DNA from: Diphasiastrum complanatum
Lineage: Eukaryota > Streptophyta > Lycopodiopsida > Lycopodiales > Lycopodiaceae
Direction of reading: 5' to 3'
Assembly (NCBI GenBank): GCA_029204225.1
Contig: CM055114.1
Span: 15,996,064 to 16,060,063, forward strand
DNA length: 64,000 nt
The position numbers and the translations under genes are program-made. The notes below the pieces were generated by a model. It was not told where the DNA came from and made no database searches. It was given only the letters and a program-made list of their open reading frames with translations. Shown in pieces: positions 31,881-42,912 of this stretch; position 1 is the first letter of the stretch, and each line of letters starts with the position of its first letter.

Positions 31881-32480
31881 TTCAATGACAGAGAACTAGA
31901 CAGATGTGCTTAGAGACCCATGCTTTTGTAACCTTGTTGCTCAAATCCATTGGCATCTCCCTAATGCAAAGTGCCAATGTTGATAGGACCGACATTCAAA
32001 ATGCCATGTCAATTTTATAATTTACTAACAAAGATATAAATATGCTACTATCAAAGGGATCAGTTTCCTGGAGAGGTGTCTTATATGGGTCAGTTTGCCT
32101 GCTTACAAAAAGTTGTGCCAACTTCATTAACCACTTTTACTATTTTGAGAATTTCTTCCCTAAAGTGCATGACTTGTTCAAGAATCAACCTATTGTTACA
32201 GGTTTAATGCATCTTGGGGGCCAAAATATGAACTAATTGCATTTTTATACCATCTTTGTCGTGCCTCATCTTATGCTCGAGTTACTAGGATGCAAATTTT
32301 GTAGTTGACAGTCGATTATGAAAGCTCAAATTAAGAACAAGTTTTGACTAATTTCTCCTAAGTCAAACATGATGGTGAGGTCTTTATTGCACATGGAAAT
32401 TCTATAGAAAGTCTCTCGTTTTGGCTTTTTAGCCATGGTAAGCAAATGTTTGCACTTTATTTTTTAACTGCAGGCTTGCC
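31881..32480. other. No recognisable gene
   Basis: AT-rich sequence separating modules Y and X. Short frames (for example 32042-32236, plus strand) have no family motif. Confidence 0.4.
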
Positions 32481-33297
32481 TTGGTCATTATTCTTGTGGA
32501 ACTTTGTCTATTTATTCTATTTCTCTTTGCATGTTTTGTAACATTCCATAGGCATATTTTTTAGTGTTGGTTGCATGTTACGGGACATTTCTAATTTAGA
32601 TTTTCCTAGTGCCGAGATAAAAAGGATTTATGTCAAATGTCCAATAGAAATTTGGACAGTTTTCCAGTGTGAAAGATTTTCCTATCGATAGGCTATGTTG
32701 TAGAATTCTGAAGGAGGTTGTAGGCACTTGACATATACAAAAAACACACTTATTTTAATTTATTGCTTGGAGTGATTTTTCTACCCTTAATTTTGGAATA
32801 TGGGATTTTGTAATTGCTGAAATGTGAAACCCGAAGGAACACAAGATGACACGTTCATTATAGTTCAGCGATAAGCAAGGACTTCGCCAAGATGTTTTTC
32901 TTAAATGTTGTATATCTATGCGTCTTTTCTAGACTTCCATTCTATACACCTTGCTTGTTATTGCATCACAAACAATAATATGAATTGTATCATGACAATA
33001 TATGACATTATAACACCTCGTAAATACTACCATTATAGAAGACAAGTACACAGTTGAATGATACAACGAAAATTTTTTTTTACTATACAAACCTTGCTTG
33101 AGCTCGCTTGACCAAGCTGACTCCAACTTTACACTCATCATCAGACCCTAGCACAACTTGCCACATCACTTATTTCACATCGAGCAATGAAATCCTAGTC
33201 AACAAATTGGTAAATTTCTAAATATACATATCCAGGCTCTACTCCCCATCTTGTAATGCATAAACTTTTGATAATAATTTGAATCAATCGCTACTAG
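32481..33297 (+). repeat. Dispersed repeat module X, copy 1
   Basis: About 815 bases match 44843-45654 in the same orientation. Boundaries are sharp: CTTGGTC at the left and CGCTACTAG at the right. Landmarks are GTTGGTTGCATGTTACG, GATAAAAAGGATTTATGTC and CACATCGCTTATTTCAC-like words. No coding capacity is seen. At the second locus X is joined directly to module Y; here Y is inverted and 600 bases away. Confidence 0.8.
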
Positions 33298-34481
33298 AAA
33301 AACTTTAATCATATCAATCCTCCCATGTTGCTAGTTTCGGATATAGATCCGCCACCATGAAATAGACTTATGCCTCCCTGACGCACTGAAAATCACTTAT
33401 ATTTTCTTCTTATCATGTATATTATCGAGATTCGATGGAGCATATATGCTCCCTTTACAATTCAGTATTGCCAATCTTTAGATTTGTCTCTCTCTCAACC
33501 AAAGCCTTAGATTTTAGGTACTTGTTGAGGACCTTCATTTTTACTTTTATGATGTAGACAATTCACTATGGGCATAGTGGAATGTGGAGGAGGCAAGCCA
33601 ATTAATCCATTAGATAGAAAATAGAGAGAACTGCCAGAGCTTGTATTCAAGAGAATGCACAATACAATGTGTTGAGAATTTGTATGTGTGAGAGAGAAAG
33701 TACATAGCCAACAAATAAATCCAAGATATATGCCAAGAGTAGTAGCCCTCTTGTATGTGTAATTGCAACCACAAATTGTTACAAGTAGAAAATACTATCT
33801 TGTTGCATACATGGATTTCTCTTCATTACAATTGAGAATGGAACACTCCTACATTCTCCAAATTAGGCACTGAAAATAGAACATCTTCTAAAATCTCCAT
33901 AGCCTATAAAGATACCACTTTTCTTGTGGTCACAAACAAAACTCTAACTGCATTTTTTTCAATCTCATTATACCCGAGTACTTGCTTGAATTTTAATCTG
34001 TAAGCAACATAGTAAGATCACAACACATAGTGAATTAGTATTGTGAACCATTTTCGATCATAGAATCATAATTTGATCGTTGTTATCACAACAACTAATA
34101 TACCAAATCTCTATTTTCTTTAATGTACATTTGTACAGTAGAATGCTTTGTGACCATTTTTTTCTATGTCACTAATACTCGCTTCTACGACTTACACAAA
34201 ATATTTGACACAAAGAAAGCATGGTTGTCATACAAGCCTAATAGCATCACTCTCTTCATGGTTGTCTTAGACACCTACACAGATATTTTTCTAGTCGAAA
34301 GAACGATCTAAATAATAGTCTAAATCTTGCAGTTTGTATCGATCTTGTTGAGAATTTTTTTAGAAATAGAATTCAAAATGAGGCGCGGGGGAAGTGGAAA
34401 GCTCGAGCGTCAGGTCTGCCATTTGGCCTTGATATAAGCCTTGCAAATTTTAATGTGTTTTTCAGATATTTATATGGAGGG
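33298..34481. other. No recognisable gene
   Basis: AT-rich, no copia or gypsy motif, no tandem repeat. Open frames are short and without family features. It may hold old unrecognised repeats. Confidence 0.4.
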
Positions 34482-34556
34482 TTATAGGGAACGTTATATG
34501 AAGGGTTATAGGGAGGGTTATAAGAAGGGTTATATAAATGGTTATAGGGAGGGTTA
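34482..34556 (+). repeat. 12-bp tandem repeat (GGTTATAGGGAG type)
   Basis: Six to seven degenerate copies of a 12-bp unit such as GGTTATAGGGAG, GGTTATAAGAAG and GGTTATATAAAT. Read on the plus strand it gives a four-residue repeat like EGYREGYKKGYI. It ends where the copia C LTR begins at 34557. It may be a target-site minisatellite; no larger gene contains it. Confidence 0.82.
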
Positions 34557-35383
34557 TGTTGAATTTCACACGTGTGGATTGTCCACTACATGTACTTGTG
34601 ATCTCCTAAGGTGTGTAGATGCACCAAGATCAAGACTAGATTGAGATTCAAGAACTATCTTTGATTCTATGGCAAAAACACACTACTACATGCATTCAAT
34701 CACTTCCAACTCTCACTCACATGTATGGGAAGTGTTCCAAAAGTATTCTAAGTAAAAACAAGCTTCTCTCCTTGAGTAGAGAGAGAAAAACCGTCATGAG
34801 CTCTCGGGTAGAGAGAGAAAGCTAGAAATTCAATGACACTCAAAATCCACTCAATCTCAAAATCAATTAGATCCAAAATGAGGAGTACAATGATACTAGT
34901 AGATTCATGAGCTACCACTATGCTTAGCTATAATTGGATCACACTTTGCCACCTCTCAATCCTATTGGACCATTGATCCATGCTCCTCTAAATTCTATTG
35001 AACTATATTCAAGCACACCTCAAATTCCTATTGGACCACACATGGTTCCACCTCTAAAACCTATTGGACCTCTTAAACTTCATCGAACAAAAGCATTACA
35101 CTTGGCTACACTCTAATTAGAACAAGTTTGGCCTCCTACTCTATTTTGGCTCAACAGTGGCATTACAAGTGGAAATGGATAATTTGCCATCTATGCCAAA
35201 TTTGACCCTATCAACATCCTACACCTAAATGCTTGACTATGAAATTCTATGAGACCCCTATATCAAACATTTTGATTTACTTTACAATTCTCCACACGTG
35301 GGAACATCCTCCACACATGTGAAATTCACTTACAAACTTTTATCATAAAAAATACCAAGCTAGATTTTTGCCAATTTCTCACA
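34557..35383 (-). mobile_element. 3' LTR of copia element C
   Basis: About 827 bases with minus-strand ends TGTGAGAAATTG and AAATTCAACA. The right end is followed by CTCTTCCTC, that is GAGGAAGAG on the minus strand, a polypurine tract. CACACGTGTG is at 34567-34576, and a related CCACACGTGG is at 35292-35301. Repeated CCTATTGGACC words occur at 34975-35070. Confidence 0.72.
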
Positions 35384-35938
35384 CTCTTCCTCAAAATATA
35401 GCTTGGAAAGGTACTAGATCACTTAAGAAGTTTGTAAATCTTTTTGAGTGGATCCTTTGGTATGCATAAGAAGTGAAGGTCAGCCAAGGGATCCATCATA
35501 GCAGCACCCTCACCATATCCATGATAAGATCTCTTTGGTAGAGATCTCTTGCCAATGCCTTTGAAGAGCGCTCCACCAATATGCCACTATGATCATGGGC
35601 TTCCTCCATGCTTGATGATGAACTTTGCTTTGAAAGTTCCACTTGCATGATGCATGCACCATAAATAGATAAATCTGAGGCTTCAAATCCTCATAAGGAT
35701 CATGGAGATCAAGATCATAAGATGTGAAACAATGATGATTATCAAGATTATGCTTTCTAGCTTGACTAGTCCACATAAAATGAACTATATCCATGATGGA
35801 TCTAATCTTGATATCAAAGACTACCTTGATCCTTTTTAGGCTAGTTACTCTCTCAAGGATGTAAGTGTCCACTTTGGATGCTTCACTTAATCTCAAGAGG
35901 AGTTTACAATTTGCCTCAAAACATGTGAAAACATGATT
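35384..35938 (-). pseudogene. Degenerate 3' part of copia element C
   Basis: Minus-strand frame 35510-35896 is open but matches copia RT/RNase H only vaguely. By position, between the RT remnant and the polypurine tract, it should be the RNase H end. No catalytic motif survives, so the assignment rests on context. Confidence 0.35.
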
Positions 35939-37504
35939 TTAAAAAAAATGAGTACCAAGCTCAATCTTGTTCTTACTAGAACCAAGAGCATACTTTTGAC
36001 AATACAATATCTTGCTTTCAAAAATTATTGGAAATACATCTAAGTCAATAATGACAAGAAACATGTCCATACCATAAGCATCATACAAAACTAGTATAGC
36101 TTTTCTTGAACTTTGAGATCCAAAAAATTCAATAAAGCAAGATAGCATTTCAAGCAAAGGAAGAGAAGCATATATGAATGTGTTGTAGTAAATACAACAT
36201 GAAAGATGCCCCTCTTTGCCATGTAAGGTTAGCCATAAAGACTTGGCCATGCATCTTGAAGATCCTCTTGAAATCGTATGAAGAAGAAACTCCTCCTCAC
36301 ACCTTGGCCCCATCATAACTTGAATACCTTCAAAAAAGATAACTTGTGATGCTTCTTGAGAAGCCTTGATCTCGGCCACTTCCAAGATTGAATCTTCATG
36401 CAATGTGACATCTCTATTCATAATCACTTTTGAAATAGAGAGTGTAAAGACACTAAAGGCCTCCTTGATGGATGAGTATCCAATCATGATCCATGAGCTT
36501 GGATCATCCTTCCTTCTTGTTTCCAAGGGAATATGTGCAAAGCAAGCACTACCAAGTTCACTAAGGTGATAAACCTTAGGCTTTGTCTTGAATAAACCTT
36601 CATATGGTGCTATTCCTTCAAGAGCTCCAATACTCCTCAAGGCTTTGATCTTCAACGAGAATTTCTTCTCAACATATGCTTTGAATAATAGGGAATAATC
36701 ATACACCATAATACTTGAAGAGAGAAGATATGTGCATCTTGTGTGATCATCCTCCTTTGAAATATTGGACATATAAGAAACATCAAGAGAGTTTGCACTC
36801 TCACTTGGATCCAACTTGTAGGTGCCTTCAAATCTTGGTCCATATGCAAGGATCTCGCCATCCTTCTTGATCACACAATTGTCGATATTGAAATTGACAT
36901 CAAAGCCACTATCAAGAAGTTGGCCAACACTTAAGATGTTCTTTGTAAGCTTTGGGACAAAAAGAACATTGTTGAGAAAGAGATCTTTAGAAGATGCAAG
37001 CTTCAAGGGAATAATCCCTACTCCTTCAATATTGCACTCATGCTTACTTGCAAAGTATATGGTCTTCTTGACTCCATCATAAGGCAAAATAGATGAAAAA
37101 AAGTGCTTGGAGCCACACATATGTGAAGATGCTCCACTATCAATATACCATGAGTCATCCTTGTTGAAGGTGGAAGAGGAGAAGCTTGATGCCATAAGAG
37201 AGACTTCTCCATCACTTGCAATATAGTCTTCTTTCTCATTGGTGATGTTGGCTTGATTGAGTTGATTCTTCTTCTTGAAGAAATTGGTGGCATGATGGCC
37301 TTTCTTGCCACAATAAAAGCACTTGATCTTCTTCTTCTTGAGATTTGAAGTAGAAGCATGAGAGGTATTATCCTCCTCCTCTTCATCTTGGTCTTTAGCT
37401 TTGTCATTAGAGAAGTGATGATGTTGCTTCTTACTCCTCTCTTTGTGCTTGGCAAATAGAACTTTGCCATCATCATGATTGAGTGATAGCTTGTCCATCC
37501 TCAA
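35939..37504 (-). pseudogene. Copia element C: 521-codon residual ORF
   Basis: One uninterrupted frame. Residues 1-50 are the basic GAG end; CFYCGKKGHHATNF near 62 is a zinc knuckle with the last Cys changed to Phe; WYIDSGASSHMC near 120 is an intact protease site; NVLFVPKLTKNILSVGQLLD is the linker. Then integrase is mostly deleted: a scrap TRCTYLLSSSIMVYD joins KAYVEKKFSLKIKALRS and then APYEGLFKTKPKVYHLSELG, with DDE residues gone. The last 150 residues are very diverged RT, ending YALGSSKNKIELGTHF. The frame has survived several deletions, which is either luck or retention of a shortened protein. Confidence 0.8.
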
Positions 37505-37513
37505 GAGTTTGTG

Positions 37514-37710
37514 CTATTGTCTTGATTCTTCAGAAATAAGCACACTTTGAAGGGCCTCCAAACTTGGTAGCTCCTCCTTAATGGCATAGGATTGGACAAG
37601 GTTGTCATATTCATCTCTCAAGCCATTGAGAAGGACTTGGACTAGCTCACTTTGATTGATTGATTCACCAATACATGCAAGCTCCCTATGAATATCCTTG
37701 ACTCTCAAAA
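37514..37710 (-). pseudogene. Copia element C gag fragment joined to gypsy integrase
   Basis: The frame reads LACIGESINQSELVQVLLNG, LRDEYDNLVQSYAIKEELPS and LEALQSVLISEESRQ, then TAG, then the 521-codon frame. Upstream, at about 37711, the copia sequence (RVKDIHREL) is joined directly to gypsy integrase, so the gag N-terminus is lost. Confidence 0.85.
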
Positions 37711-38111
37711 CATAATACCACTAACTCCTTGTTTGTGCTTTCTGCTTGACCATTGGCCTGTGGGTGGTAGGGGGTACTTTTGTGATGTTTGATCGTTAAT
37801 TGATCAGTTAGGGCCTTGATTGTTTTGTTCAGAAAGTGGGTCCCTCCATCAGATATGATCTCTTGTGGAGTACCAAATCGCCCTATCACTTGTTGGAGTA
37901 AGAACCAGACTGTTTCTTTTGAGTTATCCTTTGCTACTGCTCATGCTTTGGCCCATTTAGTAAAAGAGTCGGTGGCTAGTATGATGTAGTGTTTTCTACT
38001 ACATAAAGTCGGGTGTACCAGTCCCACGAAATTGATACCCCACTTTTCGAATGGAAGGCATGTCTGTATAGGAATTAATGAGCGTACCATGTTTTCTGAT
38101 ATATCTACCTG
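37711..38111 (-). pseudogene. Gypsy integrase core
   Basis: The minus strand gives a core with FGTPQEIISDGGTHFLN (second catalytic Asp in SDGG) and STPYHPQANGQAESTNKEL (catalytic Glu in AESTNKEL). Upstream parts near 37930-38060 (KWGINFVGLVHPTLC, ILATDSFTKWAKA) carry the first part of the core, where the usual first Asp reads Asn (INFVG). The C-terminal domain is missing because copia element C gag abuts at 37710. Confidence 0.8.
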
Positions 38112-39218
38112 CTAGCAAGTATTGTAGTTTTTCACGTGGGCGTGAGCATCTTGGAATAGTGTGGGCCACCAATATCCAGCCCTTAGGACCTTCTGTCCTA
38201 TGAGTTGACCGGCAAAATGGCCACCGCAAGCAGAATTGTGACACTCCTCTAGGACAAACTTAGCTTCCTCGGGGTTCATACAATGCCGGTATATTCCTTC
38301 CACCCCTCGTCTATATAAGATTCCTCCTATGAGTGTGAACTTCAAGGCCTGTAGTCGTAACTTCCATTTTTCTTGGGTGGTCATGTCCTTGGGGGTATTT
38401 AATGTCGATAAGTAAGTTGCTAATGCCGCATACCAAATGGGGATCTGTGCAACATCTACCTTCAATAGTTCTTTCAAGTGATCTGTCTCCCACTTGCTAT
38501 CGGTGTTGGTCACCCCTCCTAGCTCACAAATGCAGTCAGTAAGTCCTTGTAACCTAGGTGGGTTGCTCTGAAGGGCATAGTCAAATTCTTGAAGAGATAT
38601 GATCCACTTCATGAGTCGTTCGGGTGGTTCTAGTTTGTTCATCATAAGAGTTACTGCCATGCTTTTGGTAAAGAAGGTCACTTTCCGGTGTAATAAGTAA
38701 TGTCTAAGCTTTGCGACGGCGTAGGCTATCCCTAAACATATCTTCTCAGCCTTTGAGTAGTTAAGATCTGCTTTGTTCAATTTCCTTCCTATGAAGATAA
38801 TAGGGTGGTAAATCTTATCCCAAATCTGGGCTAAGCAACAATTGATGCATGTATTAGTGGTGCTAGTAAATATGTAGAATTCCCTATCGTACATCGGTGG
38901 TTTCAAAATTGGGGCATTAGCTAGGGCCTCTTCATCCCATGACCACTTGGTTTCATTTTTCAATAAGCCCGTCAGGGGGTATGTGTGGAAGGTGTAAGCC
39001 ATCACGTATCTTTTGTGATAACCAGTTGCACCTAAGAAGGTTTGAAGTTGTCTTACGGTGGTGGGGGCCATCATAGCTAATATCATGGCGATCTTTTCGG
39101 GATCGGTGGCCATGCCGTATTTACTAATCACATGGCCTAACAACACTCCATATGTACCCCAAACATACACTTGTTGGCGTTCAAGGCGATGCAGGTGATT
39201 GTGCACTTTTGGAATCAT
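38112..39218 (-). pseudogene. Gypsy RT end, RNase H and H2C2 zinc region
   Basis: A 368-codon frame. Residues 20-75 are the RT thumb (LLGHVISKYGMATDPEKIAM, VRQLQTFLGATGYHKRYV). Residues about 105-230 are RNase H of the Tat-like kind (REFYIFTSTTNTCINCCLAQ, LNKADLNYSKAEKICLGIAY, KSMAVTLMMNKLEPPERLMK); catalytic Asp positions look altered. Residues about 315-368 are the integrase zinc region: HCMNPEEAKFVLEECHNSAC, GGHFAGQLIGQKVLRAGYWW, HAHVKNYNTC. It is the longest open gypsy frame in the window. It is followed by integrase in another frame at 38111. Confidence 0.85.
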
Positions 39219-40140
39219 TTCTCGAGTATGGCGAGGTGTTCAGTGATTGTAGATGCCCCATAGAGGTCATCTATGAAGATTTTGAGGTTCTCATCTAAGA
39301 TGTCCTGGAATCGTTCGTTCATGAATTGTTGATAGGTCCCTGGCGCATTGGTAAGCCCAAATGACATGACGTGGTATGCGAATACTCCGAATGTGGTAGT
39401 GAAGGTGGTTTTTAGTTTGTTTTCCTCTGCTATGGCTATCTGGTTATAGCCGGTGAAGCAATCCGTGAAGGAATACTATTCCTTCCCTACCATCTTTTCT
39501 AGGACTTGGTCTATAAATGGTAGTGGATAGTAGTCCTTTCTAGTTTGTTTGTTCAAGCGCTTACACATACTTGGATATGTGTGGAGTTCTTCTTCGTTTG
39601 TGGTACAATTGGAGAACACCACTCGGTGTTTTCAACAAGAAATATCAGCCCTGCCTGTCTGAGTCGTTCTTACTCTTTATAGACCCCCTCCTTCAAGTGG
39701 TAGGGTAAGCGTCGTTGTTTCTGGCATACTGGCTTGGCCCCCTCCTTCAGTGGTATGTTGTGTTTTACTAGATCCGGGAAAATGCCTCTCAAACCCCCAT
39801 AGTCCCAAGCGAAGATGTGCTGATACTTCTTGCACAATCGTTCATATTTATCTCTATCGTCTTTGGTAAACGAGGCCCCTACTTTGATATCTGTCGGGTC
39901 TTCTGGGCTTCCTAGGTGTATCAAGCACATGTCAGCATCCCTTACCTTGGGGGGTCGCTCTTCTGGGGAATTCCACTCTACGCCTAGTACTTGTCTTCCA
40001 TCGGGCTCATCGTCACTGGTGCAAGACTCGGAATCCTCCTCGTTGCTTGATATCTCTTCCCATTCTGATTCGGGTATAGGGGCTCTTTCTGACTGGGGAG
40101 CTTTTGGGTAGCCATCTACTACGACGCGCTCACGGCCCCA
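39219..40140 (-). pseudogene. Gypsy reverse transcriptase
   Basis: Frame 39670-39930 gives the RT N-terminus: DRDKYERLCKKYQHIFAWDY, DLVKHNIPLKEGAKPVCQKQ and RRLPYHLKEGVYKE. Downstream on the minus strand, over stops and shifts, come FTGYNQIAIAEENKLKTTFT, TFGVFAYHVMSFGLTNAPGT, YQQFMNERFQDILDENLKIF and the catalytic box FIDDLYG with both Asp present. Upstream to 40140 is an acidic linker with LGVEWNSPEERPP. The protease is not visible. Confidence 0.82.
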
Positions 40141-41150
40141 TCCAAAGATGAGTACTCTATCTCAAAGAGTTTGAGCTTTATGACTTGAACGCAAATAACA
40201 AAGTGGCAATGGAAAAACTCATACTATAGTGTGGTTCCAATTTAGGCAAAGCCTTTAAAAACCGATGCTTTAGCACAAGTGTCATAGAAAAGATGGTAAT
40301 ACGAAATTCCAACACATCCTAACACACATATTCTACCCACTACGTCACACCACATAAACGTAGAGTTCACGCATGCTATGACATGAGACTACTCATTTCC
40401 AAATACACCATCAAACTGAGTCTTGAGACCTGAGCGTTATGTGCGTAGAGATTTTAACCTTCGATAAGTGTGAGCATACTATGAAGAAACACAACTAGGA
40501 TGCTATCTAATTTGATCATCATTAAGTAAACCCATACCAAAGAAGAACGGAGGCAAGCCAAACTTGAGTTATACCATACTAGCAATGCGAGCACCATGTA
40601 AAACATAAGGTTGAGTCTCGCAACTTAGCAATCATAGATGAATTGACTAGCAAAACCATAGTTCAAGAAATTCCATAAATATACATGTGTGTGTGTGTGG
40701 GGGGGGGGGGGGGGGGGGGGGGTATGCCTTTGAGGGCTGCCAAGTCATGAGTTCAAAGGGTTGATCGCTCCTCCACTAGCAGGCATTCATTCATTTCATC
40801 ACGATCTCAAAGGAGTAGAAGAACCACATTGTACAGATAAGGCTTCTTCCTTCATATCATATTGACAAGTGTGAGTATCCAACCACAACTATGAGGTGAT
40901 CAGAGGCATTGAAAAAATCCGCAGGTAGAGAGTGAATCCGGTTACTATATCAACCTCGCTGCTCATTCATACATAATGGACACTCTAGTAGCAATGCCCA
41001 AGCTCGCTCACGCATAGTTGACATGTGTTCTCTCTGGAGACAGGTCGTTGGTCGCACTTGTACCTAATGCTAAGAATCATATTCACCTTCAACGCACTCA
41101 TAGTTCAGATGAATGTTTAACACCATCGATCTGCAGTCCAGAGGTATGAT
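40141..41150. other. No recognisable gene; contains a G run
   Basis: Moderately AT-rich sequence with no retroelement coding motif. At 40686-40722 a (TG)n tract passes into 24 consecutive G residues. Otherwise nothing is recognised; it may be a gypsy gag or LTR too decayed to see. Confidence 0.45.
40686..40722 (+). repeat. TG repeat followed by a 24-base G run
   Basis: A short GTGTGTGT tract runs into 24 G at 40699-40722. It has strong G-quadruplex potential on the plus strand. Exact length should be treated with caution because homopolymers are prone to sequencing error. Confidence 0.9.
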
Positions 41151-41153
41151 GGA

Positions 41154-41655
41154 TCAAAAGCAAAGATTCCTCATAGGCAGTAGGGTCTGTAGCCAACAAC
41201 GGCTTAGGAAGAGGTCCTGGTCACAACTTAGATTAATTCGCTGGTCTAAGATGGGCATGTACCTAAATTGAGACATCGATGGATCAGAAATGGGAATAGG
41301 CCTTGTCACAATTAACCATATAAGTGAGCCAATAAGACTCCTATAAAGAGTGATGTCCTCAAAGGATCTTTCATCTTTTATAGGAACTTTTACAATGTGC
41401 TCCATTGGTGTATCTATGCCTTTATAGTTTTCCATTTGGAGTTTTTTAAGCATGGAAAGTGCATATCTACTTTGACTTATGAAAGCATGATCTTTTCAAA
41501 AGTCAATTTCAAGGCCTAAGATGTATTATTGAACTCCTAGATCTTGCATCTTAAATTCACTACCAAGTGCATGTTTAGTTTCTTCAACTAGCTCCTCATT
41601 ATTTCCACTAAGAATGATATCTTCTACATAAATGAGAAAAATAACTACAAAGTTA
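41154..41655 (-). pseudogene. Copia element F RT fragment
   Basis: The minus strand reads FLIYVEDIILSGNNEELVEE (YVDD with first Asp changed to Glu), ALGSEFKMQDLG, YILGLEIDF, HAFISQSKYALSMLKKLQME, DTPMEHIVKVPIKDERSFED, and SLIGSLIWLIVTRP. At about 41290 it leaves the copia family. Two stops lie around 41500. On the 5' side it is joined directly to the pre-integrase region; everything from integrase core to RT fingers is deleted. Confidence 0.85.
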
Positions 41656-41900
41656 TTTACAATGATTTTGCCAAAACACAAGCTTCGCAAGGTTGAAGCT
41701 CCTTTGACAGTGTCTTTGGTAGTCCAACAACTTTTTCTTCTTTGACCATAGATTGCATGGCTTTGAAATTGGGATGTCCCAATCTCTTATGCCGCAGATC
41801 CTCCTGATGAACCTTGGTCTCATAAGCAATATCTGAAATACTAGCACTCTCCCTAAAATCTAGTTTGTACAACTTTCCAATCCTAGATCCTCTAGCAATA
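41656..41900 (-). pseudogene. Copia element F pre-integrase region
   Basis: A 71-codon frame with MYKLDFRESASISDIAYETK, HKRLGHPNFKAMQSMVKEEK and VGLPKTLSKELQPCEACVLAK, the zinc-binding pre-integrase block of copia elements. It is the same subfamily as elements B and D. The protease part is missing at 41900. Confidence 0.85.
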
Positions 41901-41909
41901 ACTTCATTT

Positions 41910-42369
41910 TTTAAGCAGCTTCTTCTAGTGGTACAAAGTCTAAAAAGTCAAAGATTGTTGATATAGATAACTTTTTTATTGATACGAGTGTTAATTTAGA
42001 TGATTGTTCAGATTTTGATCCTGCTCGAAATAGGACATCGTTTATAGGCCCTAGAACACCACTACCCTTTCTCCTTCTGATAAATCTTTGATCACTTTGC
42101 CTACTTATAATATAGATAATAATTCCTTTTTGACAATATCGGATATATTGGACCTTTTTGACTTCACTGAAGCTGAGACTCTTTGCATTTTGAGCAAAGA
42201 GCTTGATGAATTTTCGGATATAATTGATTTTGATGCTGATGATCTTCTCCCTGGTGTTGACGATCTACATAATGATAAGTTTTATGCAGGGAAAGATTGC
42301 TTGAAAATGGATGTGGAGGAAATGCGTAACAAAGAAGATGATCTACCTTCTGGAGGAGGAATTTCTTAG
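41910..42369 (+). pseudogene. Acidic ORF remnant of unknown origin
   Basis: Two plus-strand frames separated by one shift at about 42075 form an Asp/Leu-rich segment: KSKIVDIDNFFIDTSVNLDD, CSDFDPARNRTSFIGPRTPL, then LITLPTYNIDNNSFLTISDI, LDLFDFTEAETLCILSKELD, EFSDIIDFDADDLLPGVDDL. Composition is unlike the surrounding basic copia proteins. No family is recognised. It could be an exon remnant or an N-terminal part of a retroelement polyprotein. Confidence 0.4.
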
Positions 42370-42683
42370 AATCCAAAGTCAACTTGGTTTTCCACAGCCA
42401 ACTGTCTATTCACCAACAATATTGACATCGAAACGTGGACATAATATTGATGGAGAGACAATAATCAGGGAAGACAAAGCCAAATGTGTAAGTTTTGGTC
42501 TCTTAATGCATAGATGCTACTTTTAGTTAATTTCCTACCTTCTCCCTTAACTCTACTCACCACTATACTACTCCTCTTTAACTCTACTCCTCTACACTAA
42601 CATTCATCATAGTTTGGTTGAAGGGAAGGAATGGAGAAGAAGGGATTGAGAAGAGAAGCGACAGAGAGAGAAAGAGAGTTATT

Positions 42684-42912
42684 TAAAATTCCAAAATTCA
42701 CACGTGTGGGGAATGTCCACAAGAGTGACTGATGTTGATTAAGCTTTGTGATTGGCACAGTACCCTGATTCTAGATTGTTCAACAAGATCTAGTTCAGAA
42801 GATATGGCTAATTCACAATCTAGCATGCTAATCAATAGACTATGATAGCAATGAATCAAAGAATGATTAAAAGTACAAGATTACAATGCATAAGCATTAG
42901 CCTCAACACGAG
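42684..42912 (-). mobile_element. LTR fragment, copia family B
   Basis: About 229 bases match 21598-21830 (TTCACACGTGTGGGGAATG, GCTTTGTGATTGGCAC, TCTAGCATGCTAATCAA, AGCATTAGCCTCAACACGAG). It stops just before the GAGA tract. CACACGTGTG is at 42699-42708. It is an isolated piece, 20 kb from element B. Confidence 0.85.
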
